Source: Nocardioides iriomotensis | GTDB lineage: Bacteria > Actinomycetota > Actinomycetes > Propionibacteriales > Nocardioidaceae | Reading direction: 5' to 3' | Assembly (NCBI RefSeq): GCF_004168035.1 | Contig: NZ_SDPU01000009.1 | Span: 62,001 to 126,000 of the forward strand | DNA length: 64,000 nt | Part shown: positions 16,443 through 24,292 of the stretch, one piece after another | Numbering within the stretch: the stretch's first letter is position 1 | How the letters are laid out: every line of letters begins with the position of its first letter | Made by a program: the position numbers and the translations under genes | The notes under the pieces: model-generated | The model's input: only the letters and a program-made list of their open reading frames with translations | What the model was told of the DNA's origin: nothing | The model's database searches: none

Positions 16443-17177
16443 TCACGGCAGCGGAAGCGGGAGCGGGAGGGTGCCGCCGTCGCCGCCGCCACTCTCGGGG
16501 CCGCTGTCGTTCGACGAGACGAGGTTCAGCACACCGCAGGTCACCGGGTCGGTGGCCTCGGCGGGCAGGCTCGGGTCGAGCTCGCTCTTGCCGGCGCCGC
16601 GGAAGTCGTACTTGCCGTTGCCGTTGTAGTCGATGCCGTGGATGACCACGACGGCGTTGCCAGCGCGGATCGCGTCGGCGACCTTCCGCGACACGTGGAT
16701 GCCGTCCCGGTCGTAGTGGACCTCCCGGTGGTGAGCCTTCGGGAACCGATTCACGGCCAGCGTGCTCTTCGACGAGGTATCACCGCGCTTTGTCAGTGAG
16801 ACCCGCACGGGCCCGTACGCCGGCGTACCTTCGACGGTGTTGAGGCGATGGTCGGCGTTGTCGTCATCGCGGACACTGGGGCACTCATGACGCGCCTTGG
16901 CACCGAAGTGGATGTGCTGAGCGTGCGGCATGCCCTTGAGCAGCCGGTTGGCGTCGAGACTGACATTGATCTGCCGGCCGTTGACCGTCACATCCGCGGT
17001 CCCGTGTGCGGCAGCATTGTTGAGGGGACTGAGATCGGCGTGCGTCACCGCAGTCCCCGCCTCGGCGTTGGAAGCCACGGCACCGCTCGCCGACCCTCCC
17101 AGCGTGCCGAGGAGTCCGGCGGCGACCAGGAGGGTTGCTCCGCCAACTGCGCGCTGCTTCGGTGTGGTCATCTGCAT
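16443..17177 (-). CDS. Secreted CHRD-like domain protein
   Basis: The ATG at 17177 (MQMTTPKQR) follows GGAGAAGG; a second ATG at 17171 has better spacing, so the start is uncertain by two codons. Either gives about 242-244 residues with a signal peptide (TLLVAAGLLGTLGGSASGA). The mature part resembles CHRD-type domains: ADVTVNGRQINVSLDANRL followed by HAQHIHFGAKARHECPS, then a long middle with KAHHREVHYDRDGIHVS and VVVIHGIDYNGNGKYDF. The many His and Asp residues could bind metal. The tail is a low-complexity Gly/Ser stretch ending LPLPLPLP. It is an extracellular protein of unknown role. Degenerate array motif 17387-17401 lies upstream. Confidence 0.72.
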   Translation of the reverse strand: MQMTTPKQRAVGGATLLVAAGLLGTLGGSASGAVASNAEAGTAVTHADLSPLNNAAAHGTADVTVNGRQINVSLDANRLLKGMPHAQHIHFGAKARHECPSVRDDDNADHRLNTVEGTPAYGPVRVSLTKRGDTSSKSTLAVNRFPKAHHREVHYDRDGIHVSRKVADAIRAGNAVVVIHGIDYNGNGKYDFRGAGKSELDPSLPAEATDPVTCGVLNLVSSNDSGPESGGGDGGTLPLPLPLP

Positions 17178-17550
17178 GGCCTTCTCCGTTCTCACCCGAG
17201 TGAGTGATGGTGATTTATGCCTCTTGTGCGTGTTCGTGCCCGACCCGATGCCCGGATTGGTCCTGAGCTGGTCGCGACGTGCCAGGCTCCCGGCGAAGCC
17301 CCCTCCCTGCCGTGGCCTCTCGAGCAAGGGCGCGAGCACCGCAGCCTGGCCGCAGCGAGACAGGTCCGCTGGGTCACGGATCGGCGATGGCGGTGAGGCG
17401 CGCATCAAGCCGTCACGCCGCAGCCTCTCCGCGACACGGTGTCTGAGGAAGCCTGTGCGTCGCCGATTCGGTGCCCGCGGCGAGGTCGGGATATGGCAGC
17501 CGCGCGCCTCGCGGCGAAAAGACGTCCCCTGGATGGGGAGACCTGCGCTT
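17178..17550. other. Intergenic region with a degenerate array motif
   Basis: 370 bases between two minus-strand genes, with promoter space for 16443-17177. Apart from the degenerate motif near 17387 I see nothing that supports a gene. Confidence 0.45.
17387..17401 (+). repeat. Degenerate array motif
   Basis: ATGGCGGTGAGGCGC matches the consensus at 11 of 15 positions and sits between two unrelated minus-strand genes. GATG (17386-17389) can pair with CATC (17403-17406). Plausible but not certain. Confidence 0.4.
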
Positions 17551-18308
17551 CTACTCGAGGCGCGCGTTCAGCTCACCGGCACTATTCTCGTCGCCCAGCT
17601 GGGCAACCATCTCGCGGAGAGCAGCCACCTCCTTGGTCAGGGCCCTAAGGTCTCGGCTCGTCGCGGCCTGCCCCTCCTCCTCGACCTCCGTCACTCGTTC
17701 GATAAGCCAGGAGGCCAACGATGCCGTGACCACGCCGAGCAGCGCGATGCCCGACAGCATCAGGCCGGCCGCCACGAAGCGACCGGTCCCAGTCACGGGA
17801 AAGCGGTCGCCGTAGCCGACGGTCGTCACCGTGGTCATGGCCCACCAGAGGGCGTCGCCGAAGTCGACGATGTTCGCTCCCTTCGAATCTCGCTCGGCAT
17901 CTAGTACAGCCAGGGCGGCGACGAAGAGGATCAGGGCGGTGGAGCCGATGACGTACACGGCCACTCGGCCGCGCAGCGAGGCTCCGGCGTGCCGGTTGAG
18001 TACCGAGAGCAGGCTGACCAGTCGGAGGAGTCGTAGCGGACGCAGGATCGGCAAGGCGACCACAAGCAGGTCGAGCACATTCGAACTGACGAAGCGTGAC
18101 CGATCTCTGCTGAGGATGAGGCGGACGGTGTAGTCGAGAGCGAACCCGGCCAAGCCGCCCAGGTCACGATGGTGCAGGCAAGCACAGCCCCAGGCGCCAA
18201 GTCCGGGTCCAGGATCGGCCAGGCGTAGGCCACGAGGAACAGCACCGCGGCCGCGGTCAGCGGCCACTCGGCTGCCTCTTCCCAGCGGTCTCGAGCCCTC
18301 TCAGTCAC
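17551..18308 (-). pseudogene. Voltage-gated-type potassium channel, frameshifted
   Basis: The first frame starts at 18308 with MTERARDRWEEAAEWPLTAA and a first membrane helix, then leaves the expected sequence after TWAAW. The second frame resumes with FALDYTVRLILSRDRSRF and VLDLLVVALPILRPLRLLRL (helices S2 to S4) and continues to the pore signature TTVTTVGYGDRFPVTG and a C-terminal coiled-coil-like tail (DLRALTKEVAALREMVAQL). Together they make a normal 6-TM channel of about 250 residues. A one-base loss near 18144-18152 separates the parts. Either the gene is broken or the assembly has an error. The channel would be in the cytoplasmic membrane. It lies before array motif copy 11. Confidence 0.75.
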
Positions 18309-18391
18309 GCCGACAGCGTGTCAGAGCATGGACGGTCTGGGGCGCAACTGCCGCCGTGCCGTCGATGCCTACGTTCGTCGCGCGCTTCAAC

Positions 18392-18406
18392 GCGGCGGAA
18401 AGACCC
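18392..18406 (+). repeat. Array motif copy 11
   Basis: GCGGCGGAAAGACCC. One mismatch to consensus; only a weak GTC/GAC pairing is seen. Confidence 0.78.
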
Positions 18407-18430
18407 TGCCACCACCCTTGTCATGCTCCG

Positions 18431-18733
18431 CTACCAGGCGTCCCCTCGGACACGTTGATCCATCAAGATGGCCCAGGTGTACGCCGACCCCTGGCTCTCC
18501 TTGATGTCGCTCGGTCTGGATGCCGGCATGGCGGCAGCCGCTTTCATGAAGTTGGTACGTGACAGCGAACGGTTGATCTCGCGCCCTTCGCGGGACACCT
18601 TGATGTAGTCGCCGGGCACCCGATACGTGAACGGGAGCCCGGTAGCGGCAGCAAGCGTCTCACCGGCATGCCGATCAATGCGGGTCCAGACTTCGTCAGA
18701 GTCGGCCATGAAGGGATTCTCGGGCAGGAACAT
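18431..18733 (-). CDS. Conserved hypothetical protein, 100 residues
   Basis: A 100-residue protein with the phrases TGLPFTYRVPGDYIKVSREG, REINRSLSRTNFMKAAAAMP and YTWAILMDQRV. I recognise this pattern (short beta segment, REIxRxLxRxxFxxA, then a GPSDI/QG-like turn and a YxWAIL-D-RI ending) from a small hypothetical family common in actinobacteria and phage-related regions; function unknown. The ATG at 18709 (MADSDEVW) is an alternative start. The gene fills the 370-base interval between array motif copies 11 and 12 almost alone and points against the motif direction. Confidence 0.6.
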   Translation of the reverse strand: MFLPENPFMADSDEVWTRIDRHAGETLAAATGLPFTYRVPGDYIKVSREGREINRSLSRTNFMKAAAAMPASRPSDIKESQGSAYTWAILMDQRVRGDAW

Positions 18734-18778
18734 CCGGCGATCCAGCGCATCACGGGCCGCAGAGATGAGACCCGGCTC

Positions 18779-18793
18779 GCGGCGGATTGAAGC
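18779..18793 (+). repeat. Array motif copy 12
   Basis: GCGGCGGATTGAAGC. GCT / AGC close the loop; no further arms are clear. Confidence 0.78.
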
Positions 18794-18911
18794 AGTTGAT
18801 CTATTTCCGACCAGCGATCGAACTACGACGACGCCGCCGCAGGCATATCCATACCGATGGCTGGGTCAGCGTGGCTTCTCACGTCGCGACTAGAATTCGA
18901 AAACGACGGCC

Positions 18912-19340
18912 TCAGCGGCTCGTGCCGTCGCGATCAGTGACTTCCACGGCGCCGACTGCGTCGATCTCGATGCGCTTGTCGCCGCGGAAGCGGGCCACCT
19001 CGACCGTGGTCCGGGGTGGGAGCGTCACCCCCGAGAGCCGGGCTTGGTAGGCCGCGTCGTAGGCGTCGAACTCGTCGAGGTCGGCGAGGAACACGGTCAC
19101 TTTCAGGAGGTGACCGAGCGACGACCCGGCCCGCAGGAGCACGGCCTCGAGGCTGTCCAGCGCGACGGCGACCTGGTCCTCGATCGACGTCGGCGTGGTC
19201 CCGTCGCTGCGGCGCGGCACCTGCCCGCACGCCCACACCAGGCCCCCGTAGGACGCCGACGCCGTGTAGGGCCGGGGGACGCCGTCGGCGTGGTCGAGCC
19301 GGGTCAGGGTTGGCGCACCGTCGACCTGCGCGCCGGTCAT
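18912..19340 (-). CDS. RidA/YjgF family protein
   Basis: The start is ATG 19340, overlapping the stop of the preceding gene, giving 142 residues. RidA features are present: YTASASYGGLVWACGQVP, then SIEDQVAVALDSLEAVL, a long KVTVFLADLDEFDAYDAAY block and the end PPRTTVEVARFRGDKRIEIDAVG with the conserved Arg of the trimer cleft. RidA proteins hydrolyse reactive enamine or imine intermediates to 2-oxo acids. As the last gene of the catabolic operon it probably clears an imine formed by an upstream enzyme, which would suit an amine or amino-acid substrate; this is inference. Confidence 0.9.
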   Translation of the reverse strand: MTGAQVDGAPTLTRLDHADGVPRPYTASASYGGLVWACGQVPRRSDGTTPTSIEDQVAVALDSLEAVLLRAGSSLGHLLKVTVFLADLDEFDAYDAAYQARLSGVTLPPRTTVEVARFRGDKRIEIDAVGAVEVTDRDGTSR

Positions 19341-20095
19341 GCGTCCACCTCCGGAACGAGGAACCGCTTGGCGTGGTCGGCGACCACGGCCCAGGTGGAG
19401 GAGTCGACAGAGACGCCGCGCTGGGCAGCCTGACGGCGGCGCGTGGCACGCTCGGCGACTGTCGAACGGGACAGGACCGCGAGGTCCCGCGGCCGTGAGC
19501 TCGGGCCAACCCGCACCTCCACCCGCGCCGCACGAGGGCTGCCATGCACTTCGGGCATGCGACCGACGACCAGGTCTCCGGCGGCCGTCGCCAGCCGCAC
19601 CTCCGCGCGGCCGAGGTCGCCGTACCCGATCACAACCACGTCTGCCGCCGTCGAGACAGCCGCCGCGACTAGCGCCGAGTCCCACAGCCCGTTCACGTCC
19701 ATGCTGCTGTCGGTGGACACGCACACCCGGCCGGCTTCGCCAGCCGCCAGGTCAGTGAGCACCGTGCTGAGTTGAAGCTCGTCTGCGACGTCACCGCAGC
19801 GTACGTCGAGCACACCGGTGGCCACCCGCACCATGGTCAGGGGCTGGGTAGGCCAAGGGCCGCGCGTGAGCGTCCGGGCGAGCCCGGCGAGCCCGTCCCC
19901 TTCGTGGAGCTCGGCGTGCACCACCTGCTCGGCCGCCGACATCGCTTCGCCCGGGCTGGCGCCCGCAACGACCAAAGCGCGGTACGCGTACTCGCGCACT
20001 TCACGGATGGCGATGCGCACGCGATGCGCCGACTGGTCCATCGCGGTCTCCTCGACATCGAACGGTGTGTGGGTCATCGGGACCGTGGTACTCAT
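19337..20095 (-). CDS. Hypothetical protein of the catabolic operon (252 residues)
   Basis: The protein has 252 residues and starts with ATG 20095 overlapping the dipeptidase stop. Residues 28-70 (IREVREYAYRALVVAGASPGEAMSAAEQVVHAEL in shortened form) resemble the N-terminal helices of the malate/L-lactate/ureidoglycolate dehydrogenase group, but the later sequence does not carry its known active-site His. It may be a DUF3726-type protein. The rest has alternating beta strands with a repeated V-x-V pattern. No function is claimed. Its strict coupling to neighbours (ATGA overlaps on both sides) argues for a role in the same pathway, perhaps with the 578-residue unknown protein. Confidence 0.6.
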   Translation of the reverse strand: MSTTVPMTHTPFDVEETAMDQSAHRVRIAIREVREYAYRALVVAGASPGEAMSAAEQVVHAELHEGDGLAGLARTLTRGPWPTQPLTMVRVATGVLDVRCGDVADELQLSTVLTDLAAGEAGRVCVSTDSSMDVNGLWDSALVAAAVSTAADVVVIGYGDLGRAEVRLATAAGDLVVGRMPEVHGSPRAARVEVRVGPSSRPRDLAVLSRSTVAERATRRRQAAQRGVSVDSSTWAVVADHAKRFLVPEVDA

Positions 20096-21096
20096 GACGA
20101 CCTCCCTCCGGCAAACACGTCGTCGAAGAGGCGAAGCCAGTTCTCGCCCAGCACGCCGCGCACGGTCTTCTCGTCAAGCCCCGCGTCGATCAGGCCGTCG
20201 GTGACGCGAGGAAAGTCCTCCGGTCCCCGGAACCAGTAGGGCCACTCGGGCCACTGTGCCGCGGTCTCCCCGCGCGGGCGCCAGTGCCCGCTGCGGAGCC
20301 ACTCGACGTAGTCGTCTCCCCAGTTGCGGGTGCAGTCGCTGCCGAGCGCCACCTGGTCAGGCCCGAGATCGTCAACCAGCCTGGCCACCATCGCGCAGAA
20401 CTCGGCGACGGTGGTGGCGGCACCGCCGAGGACGATGGGGTAGAGGCAGCAGCCGACCACGCCTCCGGCCGTCGCGACGGCGCGGATCACCTCGTCGGGC
20501 TTGTTGCGAGGGTTGTCCACGAACCACGTCGGGTTGGCGTGGGTGATGGCCACCGGCGCCGACGACGCCTCGACGGCCTCCAGCGAGGTCCGGTTGCCGA
20601 CGTGCGACAGGTCGACGAGCATGCCGACGCGGTTCATCTCGGACACGATCACCCTGCCGAATCGCGTCAGGCCGCTGTCCTCGGGCTCGTAGCAGGAGCC
20701 GCCCACCGCGTTCTGGTTGTTGTAGGTCAGCTGGGCAACCCGGACACCGAGGCGGTGGAACACTTCCACCATGCGGTAGTCGTCGCCGAACGGGCTGGTG
20801 TTCTGGAAGCCAAGCACCACTGCGACCCGGCCCTCGTCCTTGGCCTTGCGGATGTCGTCCGCGGTCTCCGCCAGCACGACGATGTCCTGGTTGTTGCGTG
20901 TCAGCTGGTACCACTCGCCGACGGCTCGGAGCGTCTGCTCGGTGCCTTCCCACACGGCGGCGGTGGCGTTGACGCCGGTCACCCCTCCCGTGCGGAGCTC
21001 CTGGATGACCTCGCGGTTCCAGTTGTTGATCTGGAGGCCGTCGACGATGACGGCGTCGTCGTGGAGCCGGCGGGCGTCGGAGGCGTGGGGGGTCAT
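20092..21096 (-). CDS. Membrane dipeptidase-like protein (peptidase M19) with altered metal ligands
   Basis: The start is ATG 21096, overlapping the stop of the upstream gene; 334 residues. M19 features: IVDGLQINNW near residue 17, VAVVLGFQNTSPFGDD, LTYNNQNAVGGSCYEPE, LVDLSHVGNRT and PVAITHANP. The two later metal histidines (in DLSH and ITHAN) are present. The classical first motif DGHxD reads DGLQI, and the bridging Glu appears as Gln in LGFQN. I remember a subfamily with this VDGL start in catabolic clusters, so it is probably a distinct hydrolase, not a true dipeptidase. Cytoplasmic: no signal peptide is visible. The longer frame to 21141 has no ribosome binding site. Confidence 0.82.
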   Translation of the reverse strand: MTPHASDARRLHDDAVIVDGLQINNWNREVIQELRTGGVTGVNATAAVWEGTEQTLRAVGEWYQLTRNNQDIVVLAETADDIRKAKDEGRVAVVLGFQNTSPFGDDYRMVEVFHRLGVRVAQLTYNNQNAVGGSCYEPEDSGLTRFGRVIVSEMNRVGMLVDLSHVGNRTSLEAVEASSAPVAITHANPTWFVDNPRNKPDEVIRAVATAGGVVGCCLYPIVLGGAATTVAEFCAMVARLVDDLGPDQVALGSDCTRNWGDDYVEWLRSGHWRPRGETAAQWPEWPYWFRGPEDFPRVTDGLIDAGLDEKTVRGVLGENWLRLFDDVFAGGRSS

Positions 21097-22829
21097 CGTG
21101 TGGTCCTCCCGCTGTCGGCCGTCGGCCTCGGGGTGAAGCACCAGTCGTCGTCGGCGGTCCCTCTAGCGAGGTCGTCGATGCGCGGCGCGCCGGAGAAGAG
21201 AGTGACGCGCAACCAGTCGGTCGACTGCGGGTTGAAGTTGTCCATCCCGTAGACGGCGAGCTGGAGCCGCTGGACGTGCAGGGGCATGAAGTCACTGGCG
21301 AGCAGGTTGGCCCTCAGCTCGGCATAGTCGAGTTCAGCCACGGCCTGGATGCGCATGACCGCACCCCGATGACGCGGATTGCCGAGGAGGAACTCCCCGA
21401 TGCTCATCGTGGGCTCGGTCCCAGCCAGTTCCTCGCGTAGCGCGCTGATGGCGCGGGCAACGTCGATGGCGTGCTGGACCCGCTCGCCGGGGTCGACGCC
21501 CGCCAGCGCCCGACGGGGCTCCTCGTTGTTGGCGGACGAGAACCAGAACTTCTCCGACTGCTGGGGATCGGTGAAGTCGAAGTCCGCGAGCCAGTCGTAC
21601 CGCTCATAGATCAGCTCGAGGAGATCCCGGACCCGCGCACGGGCGCGCACCGTGCGGCTCTCGCGGCAGCGGAGAAGCCCCTCGACCCAGCTGTCGAGGT
21701 CTTCGGTCAGCTCGATCAGGACGGAGGCGACGACGCCGCGGACCTCCGCGTCGACCTGTGCCGCGACGTCGTGCAGCAACCGCCACGGGTAGTTCGTCGG
21801 CTGGCCGCGCATGGTGCCGTGCTCGTCGTACTCGTCGACCAGCTGGGTCAGCGGGGACAGCCGGGCCGCGAGCTCTGCGCCGGAGGTGTAGGGAGTCGGC
21901 TGCTCAAGACCCTGTTCGTGGAGGAAGGTGGCGGCGCGGTCGAGCAGCTCGCGCACACGGCGTACGTCGGGACTGCCGGGTTCCGCGGTGCGAGCGACGA
22001 CCGCAGCGAGCGGCAGCTCCCGCAGCCTCATCCACGCGTCGAGCACCTCGGGGTGGTTGACCACGTAGGGGACCATCCCGAGACCGGTGGCATTGCCCAG
22101 GCCGAAGTAGCGGCGCCACTTCCCCGTCAGCCGTGCGGCGTCAGGGGTGCGGGCGATTGCGCACGTCTCGACCAGCAGGTAGCCCAGCTCCCGAAGCAGC
22201 CACGCAGAGAGCATGTGAGCGCGGTACGGCACCGCAAAGGGGTGGTCGTCCGCGAACCGCTCGAAGTCGGCGAGTCCGAACTTGCCATTGCTGTAGAACG
22301 CGGTGCTCCGCAACAGGTAGGGGGACAGGCCGAACATGTGAGGGTCGGGCTGCTGGCCCCGAGCCAGACGGTCGACGACCTGGTCGAAGAAGCGCCCGCT
22401 GCGGTTGGCGCGCGTCCAGATGATCGTGCGCTCGTCTGCGCGGCCCTGTTCCTGACGGGTGACCTGCGGTCGCAGCCGCTCGACGTCCTCGTCGTCGACG
22501 CCGCCCTCGACGAGAGCGGCCGTCACGTCCCACGACGCCGCCACCACCCGATCCTCGCGGTCGGCGTCGGCAATCGTCTTGCTGAAGGCCACGAAGCTCC
22601 AGCGGTGGGCACCCGCGAGGACGTCGAAGACGACGACGCCGCGTCCCTCGCCGTCCAGGTCGACTCGGCCGAGGGCGATATCCCACCCGTCGGCGCTGGC
22701 TCGCCTGATGACCGACCGGGCGAAGCTGTGGCGAGTGGCACGTGCGCCGGCGAGGTCCTCGGGCCTCAGCACGGTGTCGGGTGACCGCAGCTCCAGCACG
22801 CGGGCGTCGATCGGCGCTTCGACGCTCAC
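21093..22829 (-). CDS. Uncharacterised 578-residue protein of the catabolic operon
   Basis: The protein has 578 residues and is coupled by ATGA-type overlaps to the aldehyde dehydrogenase upstream and the M19 protein downstream. I do not recognise a named family. Visible features: an Arg/Asp-rich helical sequence, RSVIRRASADGWDIALGRVD near residue 40, GVVVFDVLAGAHRWSFVAFS near 65, and a string GKWRRYFGLGNATGLGMVPY near 240 that looks like a conserved core, followed by WMRLRELPLA, TNYPWRLLHDVAAQVDAEVR and SSANNEEPRRALAG. There is no signal peptide or membrane segment. Its place in the operon suggests an enzyme or accessory factor acting on the same substrate. Confidence 0.75.
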   Translation of the reverse strand: MSVEAPIDARVLELRSPDTVLRPEDLAGARATRHSFARSVIRRASADGWDIALGRVDLDGEGRGVVVFDVLAGAHRWSFVAFSKTIADADREDRVVAASWDVTAALVEGGVDDEDVERLRPQVTRQEQGRADERTIIWTRANRSGRFFDQVVDRLARGQQPDPHMFGLSPYLLRSTAFYSNGKFGLADFERFADDHPFAVPYRAHMLSAWLLRELGYLLVETCAIARTPDAARLTGKWRRYFGLGNATGLGMVPYVVNHPEVLDAWMRLRELPLAAVVARTAEPGSPDVRRVRELLDRAATFLHEQGLEQPTPYTSGAELAARLSPLTQLVDEYDEHGTMRGQPTNYPWRLLHDVAAQVDAEVRGVVASVLIELTEDLDSWVEGLLRCRESRTVRARARVRDLLELIYERYDWLADFDFTDPQQSEKFWFSSANNEEPRRALAGVDPGERVQHAIDVARAISALREELAGTEPTMSIGEFLLGNPRHRGAVMRIQAVAELDYAELRANLLASDFMPLHVQRLQLAVYGMDNFNPQSTDWLRVTLFSGAPRIDDLARGTADDDWCFTPRPTADSGRTTR

Positions 22830-24292
22830 GAGGGGTCCTTGGGCGAGAGCCGCAGGTAGGCGGTCTTGCTGATGGTGAAGAACTCAGCCGCGGAGTCGCT
22901 GGCCTGCTCCCGCGGGGCGGGAAACGAGGAGTCGCGAAGCCCGCCGAAGGGGGCGTGCAGCTCTGACCCGGTCGACGGGGCATTGACCTTGACCAGGCCG
23001 GCGACCAGCTCGTCCACGCAACGGCGTGCCGACCGCTCGTCACGGGTGAAGACCGCGGCGGTGAGGCCGAAGTCCGTGGCGTTGGCCAGGCTGATGGCGG
23101 CGTCCAGGTCGTCGGCCCGGAGCATGGTCGTGACCGGGCCGAACACCTCCTCCCGACAGATCGTGAGGTCCGAGACCCCTGCCAGCAGGGTGGGCGCCAC
23201 CCAGTGACCCGGGCCAGCCGGGACCGTCCCGGTCGCCAGCACCTCGGCGCCTTCGTCAACCGCGAGCTGGACGGCCGCGACGACCTGGTCACGAGCCCTG
23301 GCCGACACGACCGGCCCGAGTGCGGCCCCGGGTTCGAGACCGTTGCCCACGGACAGCTTCTCCACCCGCGTGACGAGCTCGTCGACGAGCCGGTCGTAGC
23401 AGTCACCGACGGCGATCACCCGCCGGGTGGCCGTGCACTTCTGACCGGTGCTGCCCATCGCTGCCGCTACGATCGCGTCCGCTGCCGCCGCCAGGTCGGC
23501 GTCGGGCAGGACGAGTGCGGCATTGTGGCCGCCGAGCTCCATCTGGAGCTTCGCGCCACGAGGCAGCGCGGCGTCGCGAATCGCACGACCCACCGGCACC
23601 GACCCCGTGAAGGTCACGGCCGCGGCCTGCGGGTGGGCGACGAGCTCCGCGCCGAGGTGCCCCGGGCCGAGGAGCAGGTTGAGCACGCCGTCGGGCACGC
23701 CTGCCTCGACGAGGATCTCCGCCAGGGCGACCGCCATCGCGGGGGTGTCGCTGGCGGGCTTCCAGACGACCGGGTTGCCCCACAGCAGTGCCGGGGCGAT
23801 CTTCCAGACCGGGATCTGGAGCGGGAAGTTCCACGGCGTGATCACCGCGACCGTGCCCACGGGCCGGCGCACCGTGCGGATCAGCTCGTCCGGGTGGGCC
23901 GAGGGGTAGGTCGCGCCGTCGGGCCGGCGGGCGGCAGCCGCGTGGTAGTACAGCGTCTCGACCGTGGCTCCCACCTCGCCGCGCGAGTCGGCGAGCGACT
24001 TGCCCTGCTCCCGGGTCATGAGGATCGCGAGGCCTTCCGACCGCTGCTCCATGAGCTGGGCTGCGCGTCGCAGCACCTGGCCGCGCCCCAGCAGTCCCTG
24101 CTGGTCCCAGCCGCGAGCCGCGGCTGCGGCGGCGGCCATCGCCTGCTCGAGCTGCTCGGAGGTGGCGGTGGTGTAGTCCGCGACGGCGGCACCGTCGGGG
24201 TCGGCGGGGTTCTCACTGTGCGCTGCGGATCCGAGGCCTTCGGTCCAGACGCCGCCGACCAGGTGACGCAGGGCGATCGTGTGGGTGGTCAT
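22826..24292 (-). CDS. Aldehyde dehydrogenase (NAD(P)-dependent, ALDH superfamily)
   Basis: The start is ATG 24292, overlapping the stop of the transporter gene; 488 residues, the normal ALDH size. Family motifs in order: ITPWNFPLQIPVWKIAPALL, VWKPASDTP (nucleotide-binding Lys), FTGSVPVGR, the general-base Glu in MELGGHNAAL (about residue 255), the catalytic Cys in GSTGQKCTATRR (about 289), then EEVFGPV. It oxidises an aldehyde to the acid. Together with a BCCT carrier and RidA, an amino- or betaine-aldehyde, or a semialdehyde such as succinate or glutarate semialdehyde, is a reasonable guess but not shown. Cytoplasmic, probably tetrameric. Confidence 0.93.
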   Translation of the reverse strand: MTTHTIALRHLVGGVWTEGLGSAAHSENPADPDGAAVADYTTATSEQLEQAMAAAAAAARGWDQQGLLGRGQVLRRAAQLMEQRSEGLAILMTREQGKSLADSRGEVGATVETLYYHAAAARRPDGATYPSAHPDELIRTVRRPVGTVAVITPWNFPLQIPVWKIAPALLWGNPVVWKPASDTPAMAVALAEILVEAGVPDGVLNLLLGPGHLGAELVAHPQAAAVTFTGSVPVGRAIRDAALPRGAKLQMELGGHNAALVLPDADLAAAADAIVAAAMGSTGQKCTATRRVIAVGDCYDRLVDELVTRVEKLSVGNGLEPGAALGPVVSARARDQVVAAVQLAVDEGAEVLATGTVPAGPGHWVAPTLLAGVSDLTICREEVFGPVTTMLRADDLDAAISLANATDFGLTAAVFTRDERSARRCVDELVAGLVKVNAPSTGSELHAPFGGLRDSSFPAPREQASDSAAEFFTISKTAYLRLSPKDPS

